DNA from: Campylobacteraceae bacterium
Lineage (GTDB): Bacteria > Campylobacterota > Campylobacteria > Campylobacterales > Sulfurovaceae
NCBI GenBank assembly: GCA_027083895.1
Contig: JALWMN010000144.1
Coordinates: forward strand, 1-13,908
DNA length: 13,908 bases
Reading direction: 5' to 3'
Shown here: one piece after another, positions 1 through 7,231 of the stretch
How the letters are laid out: each line of letters starts with the position of its first letter
How positions within the stretch are numbered: the stretch's first letter is position 1
The notes under the pieces: model-generated
What the model saw: the letters and a program-made list of their open reading frames with translations, nothing else
Databases searched by the model: none
Told to the model about the DNA's origin: nothing
Translations under genes and position numbers: made by a program

Positions 1-124
1 GCTTTGTTTTAGGGTATTTACAAAAATCTTGAGATTATAACCCATATCTTAATTGGTAGATTTTTGTAAATACCCATAGCTAAATGATTTGTAAAGATTG
101 TTAATCACTAATGCAAATTTTGGG
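1..124. repeat. Intergenic repeat, copy 1 (left flank of carB operon)
   Basis: This non-coding block recurs in diverged form at 4264-4390. The two copies share a 25-nt identical core (68-92 and 4328-4352). They also share gctttg at the left end, aaatctt and ttaattg in the left half, and gttaatc and aatgcaaatttt-like stretches to the right, separated by small indels. Copy 1 begins at the first base of the window, so its true left edge may lie outside. It lies just upstream of the carB promoter. It contains no plausible ORF. I do not recognise the family; a dispersed hairpin-type intergenic element is the simplest reading. Confidence 0.75.
12..75. repeat. Long inverted repeat (18-bp perfect outer stem)
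   Basis: The arms 12-29 and 58-75 are exact reverse complements (18 of 18). Between them, 30-35 can pair with 46-51 (six pairs, one G-U), leaving a 10-base loop, so nearly the whole 64 bases can fold into one hairpin. The flanking bases 11/76 do not pair. No U-tract follows the right arm on the + strand, so it is not a standard intrinsic terminator. It forms the left half of intergenic repeat copy 1. Confidence 0.85.
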
Positions 125-159
125 CTCAATCTCTAAAGCTCATATTTAAATCCTTTGAG

Positions 160-165
160 TATAAT
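160..165 (+). promoter_or_regulatory. Predicted -10 box for the carB operon
   Basis: A perfect TATAAT lies 26 bases before the carB start, giving a predicted leader of about 20 nt. No convincing -35 hexamer is present about 17 bases upstream, as is common for sigma-70 promoters in Campylobacterota. The ribosome binding site GAGGT (179-183) follows, 8 nt before the ATG. The leader is too short to hold a riboswitch or attenuator. Confidence 0.6.
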
Positions 166-191
166 ACTAACTTAAAAAGAGGTATCTATAT

Positions 192-3100
192 ATGCCAAAA
201 CGTACCGATATAAAAACTATTCTTCTTATTGGATCTGGTCCCATAGTCATTGGTCAAGCATGTGAATTTGACTACTCTGGTACCCAAGCAGCAAAGACAC
301 TTAAAAGCTTAGGTTATCGTGTTGTATTGATCAACTCCAATCCAGCTACTATTATGACCGATCCTGAATTTGCCGACAGAACCTATATTGAGCCAATCGA
401 AGAGAATGTTATTGCTAAGATTATCGCAAAAGAGAATGTAGATGCAATTCTTCCAACTATGGGTGGGCAAACAGCCCTTAACGTTGCAATGAGTATGTAT
501 GAAAAGGGTATGCTAGAGGGTGTAGAGTTCTTAGGTGCAAATCCAGAAGCTATTAAAAAGGGTGAAGATAGACAAGCCTTTAAAGAGGCGATGATTAAAA
601 TTGGTATGGATTTACCTATCTCTCAATATGCTTATAATATGGATGAAGCTCTTGAAGCTGCTAAAAAGATTGGCTTTCCACTCATTATTAGAGCCTCTTA
701 CACTTTAGCTGGTGGCGGAAGCGGAGTCGCATATAATATCGATGAGTTTAAAGAGATTGCAAAAAATGGATTAGAGGCTAGCCCAATTAATGAAATCTTA
801 ATCGAAGAGTCTCTGCTTGGCTGGAAAGAGTATGAGATGGAGGTTATTAGAGACAGTGCAGATAACTGTATTATTGTATGTTCTATTGAAAACTTAGACC
901 CAATGGGTGTACATACAGGAGACTCTATTACAATTGCTCCAGCCCTTACTCTTACAGATAAAGAGTACCAAAGAATGAGAGATGCCTCTTTTAAAATTTT
1001 AAGAGAAATTGGTGTAGATACAGGTGGTAGCAATGTTCAGTTTGCGGTTAATCCAAAAACTGGAAGAATGATAGTAATCGAAATGAACCCACGTGTTAGC
1101 CGCTCTTCTGCACTTGCTTCTAAAGCTACAGGCTACCCTATTGCAAAAGTCGCAACTCTTCTAGCAGTTGGCTTTACGCTCGATGAGATTACAAACGACA
1201 TTACAGGAACCCCTGCAAGTTTTGAGCCAGTAATCGATTATATCGTTACAAAAATTCCTCGCTTTACTTTTGAAAAGTTCCCAATGGCTGATTCTACACT
1301 AACAACTGCTATGAAGTCTGTTGGTGAAGTTATGAGTATTGGAAGAACATTTAAAGAGTCTTTCCAAAAAGCTCTTGTATCGCTAGAGACTGGACTTATA
1401 GGCTTTAACGAAATTGATTGTAATGAAGAGACTCTCAATAGAGAGATTCGTCGCCCAAATAGCGATAGAATTTTATATGTCATGGAGGGCTTTAGAAGAG
1501 GCAAAAGTGTCGAAGAGATTTATGAACTCTCTAAAATAGACCCATGGTTCCTATACCAATTTGAAGAGTTAGCAAAAAGAGAAAAAGAGATAAATATCTC
1601 TATTTTAAACAATAAAGAGCTTTTACGGAAGGTAAAAAGCGAAGGCTTTAGCGATGCTATGATTGCCCACTTAATCAATAAAGAAGAGGGAACAGAACTT
1701 AGAGAAAATGATATCTATAATGCAAGAGAAAAGTTAGGCATAAAGCAGCACTTTAACGAAGTAGATACATGTGCAGCTGAGTTTAAAGCTCTAACACCAT
1801 ACCTTTACTCTACAACAAGTATTACTGATGAATTCAAACAGACAAACCCTACAAATAGTAATGAAAAAAAGATACTTGTTATTGGTGGTGGACCAAACAG
1901 AATTGGGCAAGGTATCGAGTTTGACTACTGCTGTGTTCACGCAGCATTCGCCCTAGAGGATATGGGTATAAAATCTATAATGTACAACTGTAACCCAGAG
2001 ACTGTATCTACTGATTACGATACAAGCGACATTTTATACTTCGAGCCAATCGATTTTGAGCATGTAAGAAATGTAATTGAGCATGAAAAGCCAGATGGAA
2101 TTATTGTACACTTTGGTGGGCAAACGCCTTTAAAACTAGCTAAAAACTTAACACAAATTGGTGCTAAAATAATTGGTACAAGTGCAAAAGTTATCGATAT
2201 GGCTGAAGATAGAGAAAAGTTTTCAGACTTTATTAAAAAGCTAGGCTTAAAACAGCCAGATAACGGTACTGCATTTACAAAAGAAGAGGCATTAATTATT
2301 GCAAATAGAATTGGCTATCCAGTACTTGTTAGACCAAGCTTTGTTCTTGGTGGTAGAGCAATGAAGACTGTCTATAGCGATAGCGAACTTAAACAGTATA
2401 TGGATGAGGCTGTAGAGGTTTCTAACGAGTCTCCAGTACTTATCGATAAATTCTTAAACAATGCAATTGAACTTGATGTAGATGCTATAAGTGATGGTAA
2501 AGAGGTCTATATTGGTTCACTAATGCAGCATATCGAAGAGGCAGGTATACACTCTGGTGATAGTGCTTGTATACTGCCAACAATCTCAATTAGTAATGAG
2601 CTAAAAGCCAAAATAGAAAAACAGACTATGGATATTGCTCTTGGGCTTGGTGTTGTTGGGCTTATGAATGTGCAGTATGCTATTTTTGAAAATGAGGTTT
2701 ATTTAATCGAGGTAAATCCAAGAGCCTCTAGAACTGTACCATTTGTATCTAAAGCAACTGGACTTCCACTTGCAAAAGTTGCAACAAGAGTTATGGTAGA
2801 GGGCAACTTAAGAGAGGCTCTTAAATTCTACGACACATTTAAAGTTGTCAATTACGATGCAGTTCCAATGAAACCAAAAGAGAAAGCTCATGTAGCAGTA
2901 AAAGAGGCTGTATTCCCATTTAATAAACTCCCAGGTTCAGACCTAATCTTAGGTCCAGAGATGAAATCAACTGGTGAAGTAATGGGAATTAGCACAGACT
3001 TTGGTATGAGCTTTGCAAAGAGTCAATTTGCCTCTAAAAACATTATTCCACTTGAAGGAACTGTATTTATCTCGCTAACAAGCAACGATAAGCCACTAGC

Positions 3101-3461
3101 AGGTGAAATAGGTAAACTCTATAGCGACTTAGGTATGAAAATTGTAGCAACAAAAGGTACACACAAAGCCTTACGCGAGGCTGGAATAGAGTGCGAACTT
3201 GTACTAAAACTAAGCGAAGGTCGCCCAAATATCGATGATATGATTAAAAATAATGAAATTGCAATTGCAATTAATACAAGCGATAATACGGCAAGTAAGA
3301 GTGATGCTAAAAAGATTAGACAAAGTGTCTTAGCAAACAATGTTGCATACTTTACAACAATAGCAGCAGCTAAAGCAGCAGCATTAGCAATTAAATCGCT
3401 AAAAGCAACTCAAGGCGATATTGAACCAAATGCCCTACAAGATTACCTTATAAATGGATAG
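192..3461 (+). CDS. carB: Carbamoyl-phosphate synthase large subunit
   Basis: The large subunit makes carbamoyl phosphate from bicarbonate, ammonia (delivered from glutamine by the CarA subunit) and two ATP, in the cytoplasm, for pyrimidine and arginine synthesis. The 1089 residues show the internal duplication of the family. The carboxyphosphate half starts with [17 protein letters not shown] near residue 14. The carbamoyl-phosphate half restarts near residue 557 with [17 protein letters not shown]. Both halves keep ATP-grasp landmarks, such as [20 protein letters not shown] in the first and [18 protein letters not shown] in the second. The last ~140 residues (from about 950) form the MGS-like allosteric domain. 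The length is close to the usual ~1070-1080. The start is supported by GAGGT 8 nt upstream and a -10 box. carA is not in the window. The last 8 bases overlap the next gene, which implies co-transcription and translational coupling. Confidence 0.98.
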   Translation: MPKRTDIKTILLIGSGPIVIGQACEFDYSGTQAAKTLKSLGYRVVLINSNPATIMTDPEFADRTYIEPIEENVIAKIIAKENVDAILPTMGGQTALNVAMSMYEKGMLEGVEFLGANPEAIKKGEDRQAFKEAMIKIGMDLPISQYAYNMDEALEAAKKIGFPLIIRASYTLAGGGSGVAYNIDEFKEIAKNGLEASPINEILIEESLLGWKEYEMEVIRDSADNCIIVCSIENLDPMGVHTGDSITIAPALTLTDKEYQRMRDASFKILREIGVDTGGSNVQFAVNPKTGRMIVIEMNPRVSRSSALASKATGYPIAKVATLLAVGFTLDEITNDITGTPASFEPVIDYIVTKIPRFTFEKFPMADSTLTTAMKSVGEVMSIGRTFKESFQKALVSLETGLIGFNEIDCNEETLNREIRRPNSDRILYVMEGFRRGKSVEEIYELSKIDPWFLYQFEELAKREKEINISILNNKELLRKVKSEGFSDAMIAHLINKEEGTELRENDIYNAREKLGIKQHFNEVDTCAAEFKALTPYLYSTTSITDEFKQTNPTNSNEKKILVIGGGPNRIGQGIEFDYCCVHAAFALEDMGIKSIMYNCNPETVSTDYDTSDILYFEPIDFEHVRNVIEHEKPDGIIVHFGGQTPLKLAKNLTQIGAKIIGTSAKVIDMAEDREKFSDFIKKLGLKQPDNGTAFTKEEALIIANRIGYPVLVRPSFVLGGRAMKTVYSDSELKQYMDEAVEVSNESPVLIDKFLNNAIELDVDAISDGKEVYIGSLMQHIEEAGIHSGDSACILPTISISNELKAKIEKQTMDIALGLGVVGLMNVQYAIFENEVYLIEVNPRASRTVPFVSKATGLPLAKVATRVMVEGNLREALKFYDTFKVVNYDAVPMKPKEKAHVAVKEAVFPFNKLPGSDLILGPEMKSTGEVMGISTDFGMSFAKSQFASKNIIPLEGTVFISLTSNDKPLAGEIGKLYSDLGMKIVATKGTHKALREAGIECELVLKLSEGRPNIDDMIKNNEIAIAINTSDNTASKSDAKKIRQSVLANNVAYFTTIAAAKAAALAIKSLKATQGDIEPNALQDYLING

Positions 3462-3879
3462 TTGCCTCTTTTTAACAAATACCGACACAACTATTGGGTT
3501 ACTCTCTAAAGATAAAGAGAGACTCGATAGAGCTAAAAAGAGACTACCAAACAAAAGCTATATTCAAGCCCTTCCTTCTTTAGCCTCTATAAAAAAAAGA
3601 GTTCCCAAAAAGTTTAGAAGGGAGGTAAGAGTTGCAAAAAAAAGTACATTTATTCTAAGTAAAGAGTACTCTTTTCGTGTAATTAAAGATAAAAGACACA
3701 ATCTACTCATTAATAGACTTAGCTGGGCATATACAACTTCAGCTAACCAAAGTGGAAAAGATTTCGATTATACCTTTGCTTATAGCAGAGCCGATATTAT
3801 AATATACCCTCTATCTAAACCTAAGACCCCTTCTGCAATCTATAAACTAGGCAAAATAAAACAAAAAAGGTTACGCTAA
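3454..3879 (+). CDS. Compact Sua5/YciO/YrdC-family protein
   Basis: The family includes TsaC/Sua5, which makes threonylcarbamoyl-AMP for tRNA t6A from threonine, bicarbonate and ATP, as well as YciO-type paralogues of less certain role. This product has only 141 residues against roughly 180-210 for usual TsaC/YciO proteins. The motif order is nevertheless kept. [10 protein letters not shown] (8-17) matches the PTDTxYGL segment, AKKRLPNK (27-34) matches the KxRP region, TSANQSG (95-101) matches the SAN-SG loop, and ADIIIYP...PSAIYKL (113-132) matches the final strands. It is rich in Lys and Arg. The ATG overlaps the carB stop by 8 bases, and its own stop overlaps the HIT gene start by one base. 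Whether it is the active t6A enzyme or a paralogue cannot be decided here. Family membership is fairly secure; function is inferred. Confidence 0.75.
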   Translation: MDSCLFLTNTDTTIGLLSKDKERLDRAKKRLPNKSYIQALPSLASIKKRVPKKFRREVRVAKKSTFILSKEYSFRVIKDKRHNLLINRLSWAYTTSANQSGKDFDYTFAYSRADIIIYPLSKPKTPSAIYKLGKIKQKRLR

Positions 3880-4241
3880 TGAGAATATGGGAAAATGAAA
3901 ACTTCTATATAGAAAAACATGACTCTAAATTACCATGGTTAAAGTTATTTACAAAATTTGAGTATAAAGAGATAAGCGATATTCCATTTGATATGAAAAT
4001 GGAGATGTATGGACTCTTAGAAGATATTGAAAGATCTCTTATTGAGTTTTATAACCCTGATAAAATTAATTTAGCCTCTTTTGGAAATATGCTTCAAAGA
4101 GTGCATTGGCATATCATCGCAAGATTTACAAACGACCCCTACTTTCCAAAAACAACATGGGAAGAGCCAGTTCGAGATTTTAACTTAAACCTACCCAATT
4201 TTAAAGAGTTTGAACAATTTTTACTCCGGATTTTGCAGTAG
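3879..4241 (+). CDS. HIT-family nucleotide hydrolase/transferase-like protein
   Basis: The 120-residue protein has the layout of small bacterial HIT proteins. It has an N-terminal strand region with HDSKLPWLKLF (14-24), a central helix (about 38-57), and the signature GNMLQRVHWHIIARF (69-83). The HxHxHxx triad reads Arg74-Val-His76-Trp-His78-Ile-Ile. The presumed nucleophilic His76 and His78 are present, and the first His is replaced, as in proteobacterial relatives that carry Gln there. Such proteins usually cleave or transfer nucleotides from dinucleoside polyphosphates or nucleoside phosphoramidates. The substrate here is unknown. Start and stop of neighbouring genes overlap (TAATG), making it the third gene of the carB operon. 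No terminator lies directly after it; repeat copy 2 follows. Confidence 0.85.
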   Translation: MRIWENENFYIEKHDSKLPWLKLFTKFEYKEISDIPFDMKMEMYGLLEDIERSLIEFYNPDKINLASFGNMLQRVHWHIIARFTNDPYFPKTTWEEPVRDFNLNLPNFKEFEQFLLRILQ

Positions 4242-4263
4242 AAATAGTAAAGGTTTGACAAAT

Positions 4264-4390
4264 GCTTTGGTTGTGGTATTGGCACAAATCTTAAGGTTAA
4301 CCAATAGGTTAATTGATAAATTTTTGCAAATACCCATAGCTAAATGATTTGTTATAGGTTGTTAATCTAATCTCTAATGCAAATTTGGGT
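4264..4390. repeat. Intergenic repeat, copy 2 (right flank of carB operon)
   Basis: This is the diverged copy of the block at 1-124, in direct orientation, with the 25-nt identical core at 4328-4352. It fills most of the 168-base convergent gap between the HIT gene and the - strand genes. The outer inverted repeat is degenerate here: 4274-4290 pairs imperfectly with 4318-4336. The inner part has its own hairpin, TTAACC (4297-4302), loop AATA, GGTTAA (4307-4312), so folding potential is partly kept although the sequence changed. No ORF or terminator U-tract is visible inside it. Confidence 0.75.
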
Positions 4391-4409
4391 TTAACTAAAC
4401 ATAAGGAGT

Positions 4410-4538
4410 TTAACGGTTAAAAAATAACCGTTTTAGCTTATGGAGCAGAGACTCTTTTTGCTTAACAATTTTAAGTTTGTGCTCTATTTCCTTTACAACT
4501 TTCTTTATCTCTTTTGCTTCAAAGTTATCTATCTTCAT
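4410..4538 (-). CDS. Possible 42-residue small protein
   Basis: The reading frame starts with an ATG inside the last codons of the OmpA-like gene (14-base overlap) and runs 42 codons to TAA. GAGAAG lies 7 nt before the ATG as a possible ribosome binding site. The product is highly charged (Lys/Glu-rich) and should be mostly helical, starting MKIDNFEAKEIKKVV and ending LKRLFFNR. There is no signal peptide or membrane segment. Composition resembles the neighbouring coiled-coil proteins. Its last codons form the arms of the hairpin at 4412-4432. It would be the last gene of the MotA/OmpA-like operon. Chance remains possible in AT-rich DNA, and I do not recognise a family. Confidence 0.4.
   Translation of the reverse strand: MKIDNFEAKEIKKVVKEIEHKLKIVKQKESLLHKLKRLFFNR
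4412..4434 (+). terminator. Possible weak intrinsic terminator for the carB operon
   Basis: AACGGTTA (4412-4419) pairs perfectly with TAACCGTT (4425-4432) around an AAAAA loop. The run TTTT spans 4431-4434 on the + strand, of which only two bases lie beyond the stem. The stem is short and low in GC and lies about 170 bases after the HIT stop. On the - strand there is no U-tract, so it suits the + strand better. It overlaps the 3' end of a possible small - strand ORF. Confidence 0.35.
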
Positions 4539-5721
4539 CTAAGATCTTCTCTATTTCATAGAATGCATTTTGATTTTTTAAACGAAATTTAAACTCAATT
4601 CTTCGAGATGCTTCTTTATCTTCAACACCATTTTGTATTACTCTATCTAAAAATGAGCGACCACTTGCAGTTAAATACTTTTCTAAAGAGTATCTCTTTG
4701 CAATAGGTAGTGTCAAAAGATAATTCATAACTGATAGGGCTCTCTCTTGGGAGAGTTTTAAATTATAAAGATAACCACCATCACTATCTGTATGCCCTTC
4801 AATAACAATACGATCAATATTCTCTTTAATTGCTGGATTTTCCATAAGGGCTTTTATATATTTTGTAAAGAGCTCTTTAAGCTGAGCTTTTGCTGCCTCT
4901 TTAAGTTGACTGCTATCTTTATCAAAGAGAATATTTGAATTTAATTTTAAAGCTCCATCTTTCGTAACATCTACACTTCTACCAAGTGTCTTCTTAAGCT
5001 CATCAATAATGCGTAAACGAATGCCAGTAAGATACTTTATTTTCTCTCTTTTACTCTGTAGCCTCTTAACGAGATCTTCATAGCGACTCTGTTTTTGATC
5101 AAGGGCTACCAATAGCTTTTGTAGTTTCGTTTGTGTTAAATTAAGTTCATCACTTTTTTTTGTAAGATTGTTTGAGAGAATGAGAACTCTCTCTTTATAT
5201 TTCTCTAACAATTTATCTTTCTCAAGAAGTGTTGTATTACTCTCTTGCAGTAAATTTTGTAAAATCACTACTTTACCATTGAGTCTATCTATTTTACTAT
5301 TTTTAGCAAGTAGAAGTTGGTTGAGTCTCTTTATCTCATTCTCTTTTAGTATTAGTGCATCTTTGGTTACTGCTAAAACCGCTTTAGTATTATTTAATTC
5401 ATTAGTCCGCTCTGCTAAGAGTGCTTTTAACTGATTAATCTCCTCCTCTTTGAGTTTAATTTTAGCAATCTGCTCTTTTATGATTTGGCTCTGCTTGTTT
5501 ACCTTATTTGCCTGATGTTCCAATGCTTTAGCAGTTTTATTTAACTCTAACGATGTCTTCTCTAATACCTGCTCTTTTTGCTTTAAATTGTTTCGCAATA
5601 TTGTTGACTTTGAAACAATTGCACCAACTAAAAGAATAAATACAAAGAGCAATCCCGCCATTAAATCGGCATACGATATCCAAAAATTACTCTCGTTACT
5701 GCTACTTTTTCTATGAAACAC
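4525..5721 (-). CDS. MotB/OmpA-like stator subunit with long periplasmic coiled coil
   Basis: The product is the likely peptidoglycan-anchored partner of the channel subunit encoded just upstream. The 398 residues divide into three parts. First is a short cytoplasmic N-terminus followed by one membrane helix (about 14-36) with WISYADLMAGLL; Asp19 sits where MotB-type proteins carry the ion-binding aspartate. Next is an extended coiled coil (about 40-245) rich in Lys, Glu, Leu and Asn. Last is an OmpA-like domain (about 255-382) with ILFDKDSSQL (264-273), IEGHTDSDGG (307-316), LSQERA (323-328) and SRRIEF (372-377), the peptidoglycan-binding pattern. Usual flagellar MotB has about 250 residues and no such coil, so this is a paralogous system. 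The start codon is GTG with a weak AAAGAG site. It lies 12 bases after the channel gene and is clearly co-transcribed. Confidence 0.85.
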   Translation of the reverse strand: MFHRKSSSNESNFWISYADLMAGLLFVFILLVGAIVSKSTILRNNLKQKEQVLEKTSLELNKTAKALEHQANKVNKQSQIIKEQIAKIKLKEEEINQLKALLAERTNELNNTKAVLAVTKDALILKENEIKRLNQLLLAKNSKIDRLNGKVVILQNLLQESNTTLLEKDKLLEKYKERVLILSNNLTKKSDELNLTQTKLQKLLVALDQKQSRYEDLVKRLQSKREKIKYLTGIRLRIIDELKKTLGRSVDVTKDGALKLNSNILFDKDSSQLKEAAKAQLKELFTKYIKALMENPAIKENIDRIVIEGHTDSDGGYLYNLKLSQERALSVMNYLLTLPIAKRYSLEKYLTASGRSFLDRVIQNGVEDKEASRRIEFKFRLKNQNAFYEIEKILDEDR

Positions 5722-5733
5722 TCTTTACTCTTT

Positions 5734-6792
5734 CTAATTCTCTTTTACAACTTTTACCATCTCTTCAATATGTTTTACAGCTGAGGCTAACTCACTATCT
5801 ATAGTATGTAAAGCCCTATCAAGCCCATTATCAAAGCTTAAGAGTAATTTATGAAGCTCTTTAGCACTCTTATTAAACTCTGCTAGATTCTCTTCTAGGA
5901 CCAATCTTGCCTCAAGTGTATCATTTGCACTATCTATTTTAGCAATACTCTCTTCAATCTCTAGTGCACTCCGCTTTATACTATTTTCTAAACTACTTAG
6001 AGTACTATTTGTTATCGTAATCATTTTTTCATAACTTGCTAAATGCTCTCTATTTAACTCTTTAATAAAATCAAGATTAAAAGCACTCTTTAGAGCATTA
6101 ATCAATTCATTCTCCATTAATGTTTTTTGATTATATTGAAATTTTAAAAGCTCCTTTTTGCTCCAAATATGATTTGTATAGAGATCTTCAAGAGCCAAAG
6201 TAATCTTCTCAATACCAGAAAGTCCAAGCCGCTCAAAAAATGTCCATAAAAGTGAGAGAAAAATACCATAAATCGAAGCATAAAATGCGGTCCCAACACC
6301 TGCTAGGAGTGTTGATATCTCACTATCTAACTCCTGTGTACTATTTACTGTAAAGTCCGGCATCGAGATAGCAATAGCTACAAAGGTACCTAAAATCCCA
6401 AGCATAGGAAAGGTACTTGAAGCAATTTTTGCAAAGTGGTCATTACGTAAATTTTTAAAATACTCCTCTAAAAAATCACGAACACTTAAAACAGATTTAG
6501 TCTTTCCATCAATTGTAATAGCACTCTTTTCTAAACTAATCTCTAGCTCATTTCGTGTAATATCAAAATTGTTTCGAATTTTACAAACAGCAACAAAAGC
6601 ATTATGAGGCATAAAGAGTAAAAAGATCAAATAGATTCCAAGAGTAATATAGAATGTATGGGCATAGATATGTACTATATTAATCACATGAAAGAGATTT
6701 AGTCCTAAAAAAAGTAAAAAGAGTGTTGGCAAGATTGCTATGAGAAGATATCGCTCTATACAACTACCTGTAAAATCCCTATTCCTATTCAT
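5734..6792 (-). CDS. MotA/TolQ/ExbB-family proton or sodium channel subunit
   Basis: The 352-residue inner-membrane protein has four predicted helices. Two form an N-terminal pair (about 16-36 and 45-63), and two are the conserved channel helices at about 125-145 (FPMLGILGTFVAIAISM) and 161-184 (LLAGVGTAFYASIYGIFLSL). These last motifs define the MotA/TolQ/ExbB fold. Thr136 and Ser173 lie where family members place pore-lining hydroxyl residues. The C-terminal ~150 residues (200-352) are helical, charged and heptad-like, predicted cytoplasmic. It is expected to form an oligomeric ring around the downstream OmpA-like subunit and use ion flow to move it. The length and cytoplasmic tail differ from flagellar MotA. 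GGAG lies 6 nt before the ATG, and a good promoter lies upstream. The driven process is unknown. Confidence 0.85.
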   Translation of the reverse strand: MNRNRDFTGSCIERYLLIAILPTLFLLFLGLNLFHVINIVHIYAHTFYITLGIYLIFLLFMPHNAFVAVCKIRNNFDITRNELEISLEKSAITIDGKTKSVLSVRDFLEEYFKNLRNDHFAKIASSTFPMLGILGTFVAIAISMPDFTVNSTQELDSEISTLLAGVGTAFYASIYGIFLSLLWTFFERLGLSGIEKITLALEDLYTNHIWSKKELLKFQYNQKTLMENELINALKSAFNLDFIKELNREHLASYEKMITITNSTLSSLENSIKRSALEIEESIAKIDSANDTLEARLVLEENLAEFNKSAKELHKLLLSFDNGLDRALHTIDSELASAVKHIEEMVKVVKEN

Positions 6793-6831
6793 CTATATCT
6801 CCATCTCTATAAAAAATATCTCTTGAACACT

Positions 6832-6860
6832 ATTGTAACTAAAAAAGGTAAATTAATCAA
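6832..6860 (-). promoter_or_regulatory. Predicted promoter of the MotA/OmpA-like operon
   Basis: Read on the - strand, TTGATT (6860-6855) and TACAAT (6837-6832) are separated by exactly 17 bases, matching four and five of six sigma-70 consensus positions. The predicted transcript starts about 30-35 bases before the ATG of the channel gene. The promoter fills the 69-base gap after the thioredoxin-like gene, so the pair can be expressed on its own. Confidence 0.6.
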
Positions 6861-6861
6861 T

Positions 6862-7179
6862 TTAAGAAGTCATAATTTCATATGGTCTGCGTATCTTCTC
6901 TTCTAATGCAGCAATACTCATTGCTCTACCTTCTCTTGCAAACTCTTTGCCATCTAAAAATACTATTGTCGTAGGAATAGAAAATACACTAAAAGCTGCA
7001 GCAATATCTTGATTCTTTTTTGCATCTATATAGATCTGTTCTATTTTTGGAAAAGAGTTATCAAAAAGCTCTTTTATTTTTGGCTTTAATGCATCGCAAA
7101 CTGCACAATTATCGCCCCAAAAATAGAGCATTGCACCTTCACTATTAGCTATTTTCTCTTTTAACTCTTCTAACTTCAT
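6862..7179 (-). CDS. Thioredoxin-like protein
   Basis: The 105-residue product has a thioredoxin fold. A strand and FWGDNCAVCDALKPKI carry the redox motif Cys25-Ala-Val-Cys28. The cis-proline loop is SIPTTIVF (Pro69), and the C-terminal helix is near 87-97. The active site reads CAVC, not the CGPC of classical thioredoxin, so its redox potential and partners may differ. There is no signal peptide, so it should act in the cytoplasm as a thiol-disulfide reductase or a similar factor. A longer frame with a TTG start (7197) exists. The ATG at 7179 is preferred because AGGAGAT lies 5 nt before it and the TTG extension would encode that site. It has its own -10 box and is separated from the channel pair by 69 bases. 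Confidence 0.88.
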   Translation of the reverse strand: MKLEELKEKIANSEGAMLYFWGDNCAVCDALKPKIKELFDNSFPKIEQIYIDAKKNQDIAAAFSVFSIPTTIVFLDGKEFAREGRAMSIAALEEKIRRPYEIMTS

Positions 7180-7206
7180 ACATCTCCTTTCAATCAACTA
7201 TCATCT

Positions 7207-7212
7207 ATTATA
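7207..7212 (-). promoter_or_regulatory. Predicted -10 box for the thioredoxin-like gene
   Basis: A perfect TATAAT on the - strand (7212-7207) lies in the 52-base gap between murF and the thioredoxin-like gene, 27 bases before the ATG at 7179. The predicted leader is about 20 nt and includes the strong AGGAGAT ribosome binding site. No clear -35 hexamer is visible. Confidence 0.55.
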
Positions 7213-7231
7213 ATAAACCAACAACTACTCA

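Noticed and set aside
12..75. Hairpin as an intrinsic terminator of an upstream gene
   Set aside because: No U-tract follows either arm, and the arms are AT-rich with only a GGG/CCC clamp at the base.
698..3340. Antisense ORFs of 73-111 codons inside carB (698-1033, 1238-1504, 3119-3340)
   Set aside because: They lie opposite a strongly conserved gene, are rich in Ser/Leu/Ile as expected from reverse-reading AT-rich coding DNA, and show no domain or ribosome binding site.
1..4390. CRISPR repeats or insertion-sequence ends for the two intergenic repeats
   Set aside because: There are only two copies 4.2 kb apart with no spacers, no cas genes, no transposase and no visible target-site duplication.
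4525..6792. Zorya-type anti-phage defence (ZorA/ZorB) for the MotA/OmpA-like pair
   Set aside because: The membrane motor architecture is similar, but no ZorC, ZorD or ZorE-like effector is adjacent and the neighbours are housekeeping genes. The long coil sits in the B subunit, whereas ZorA carries the long tail in Zorya.
4525..6792. Flagellar stator motA/motB
   Set aside because: Both subunits are much longer than flagellar MotA and MotB, the A subunit has a long C-terminal helical tail and the B subunit a ~205-residue coil, and no flagellar gene is nearby.
7180..7197. TTG start for a 111-residue thioredoxin-like protein
   Set aside because: The six extra codons contain the AGGAGAT ribosome binding site of the ATG at 7179, so the shorter form is the better start.
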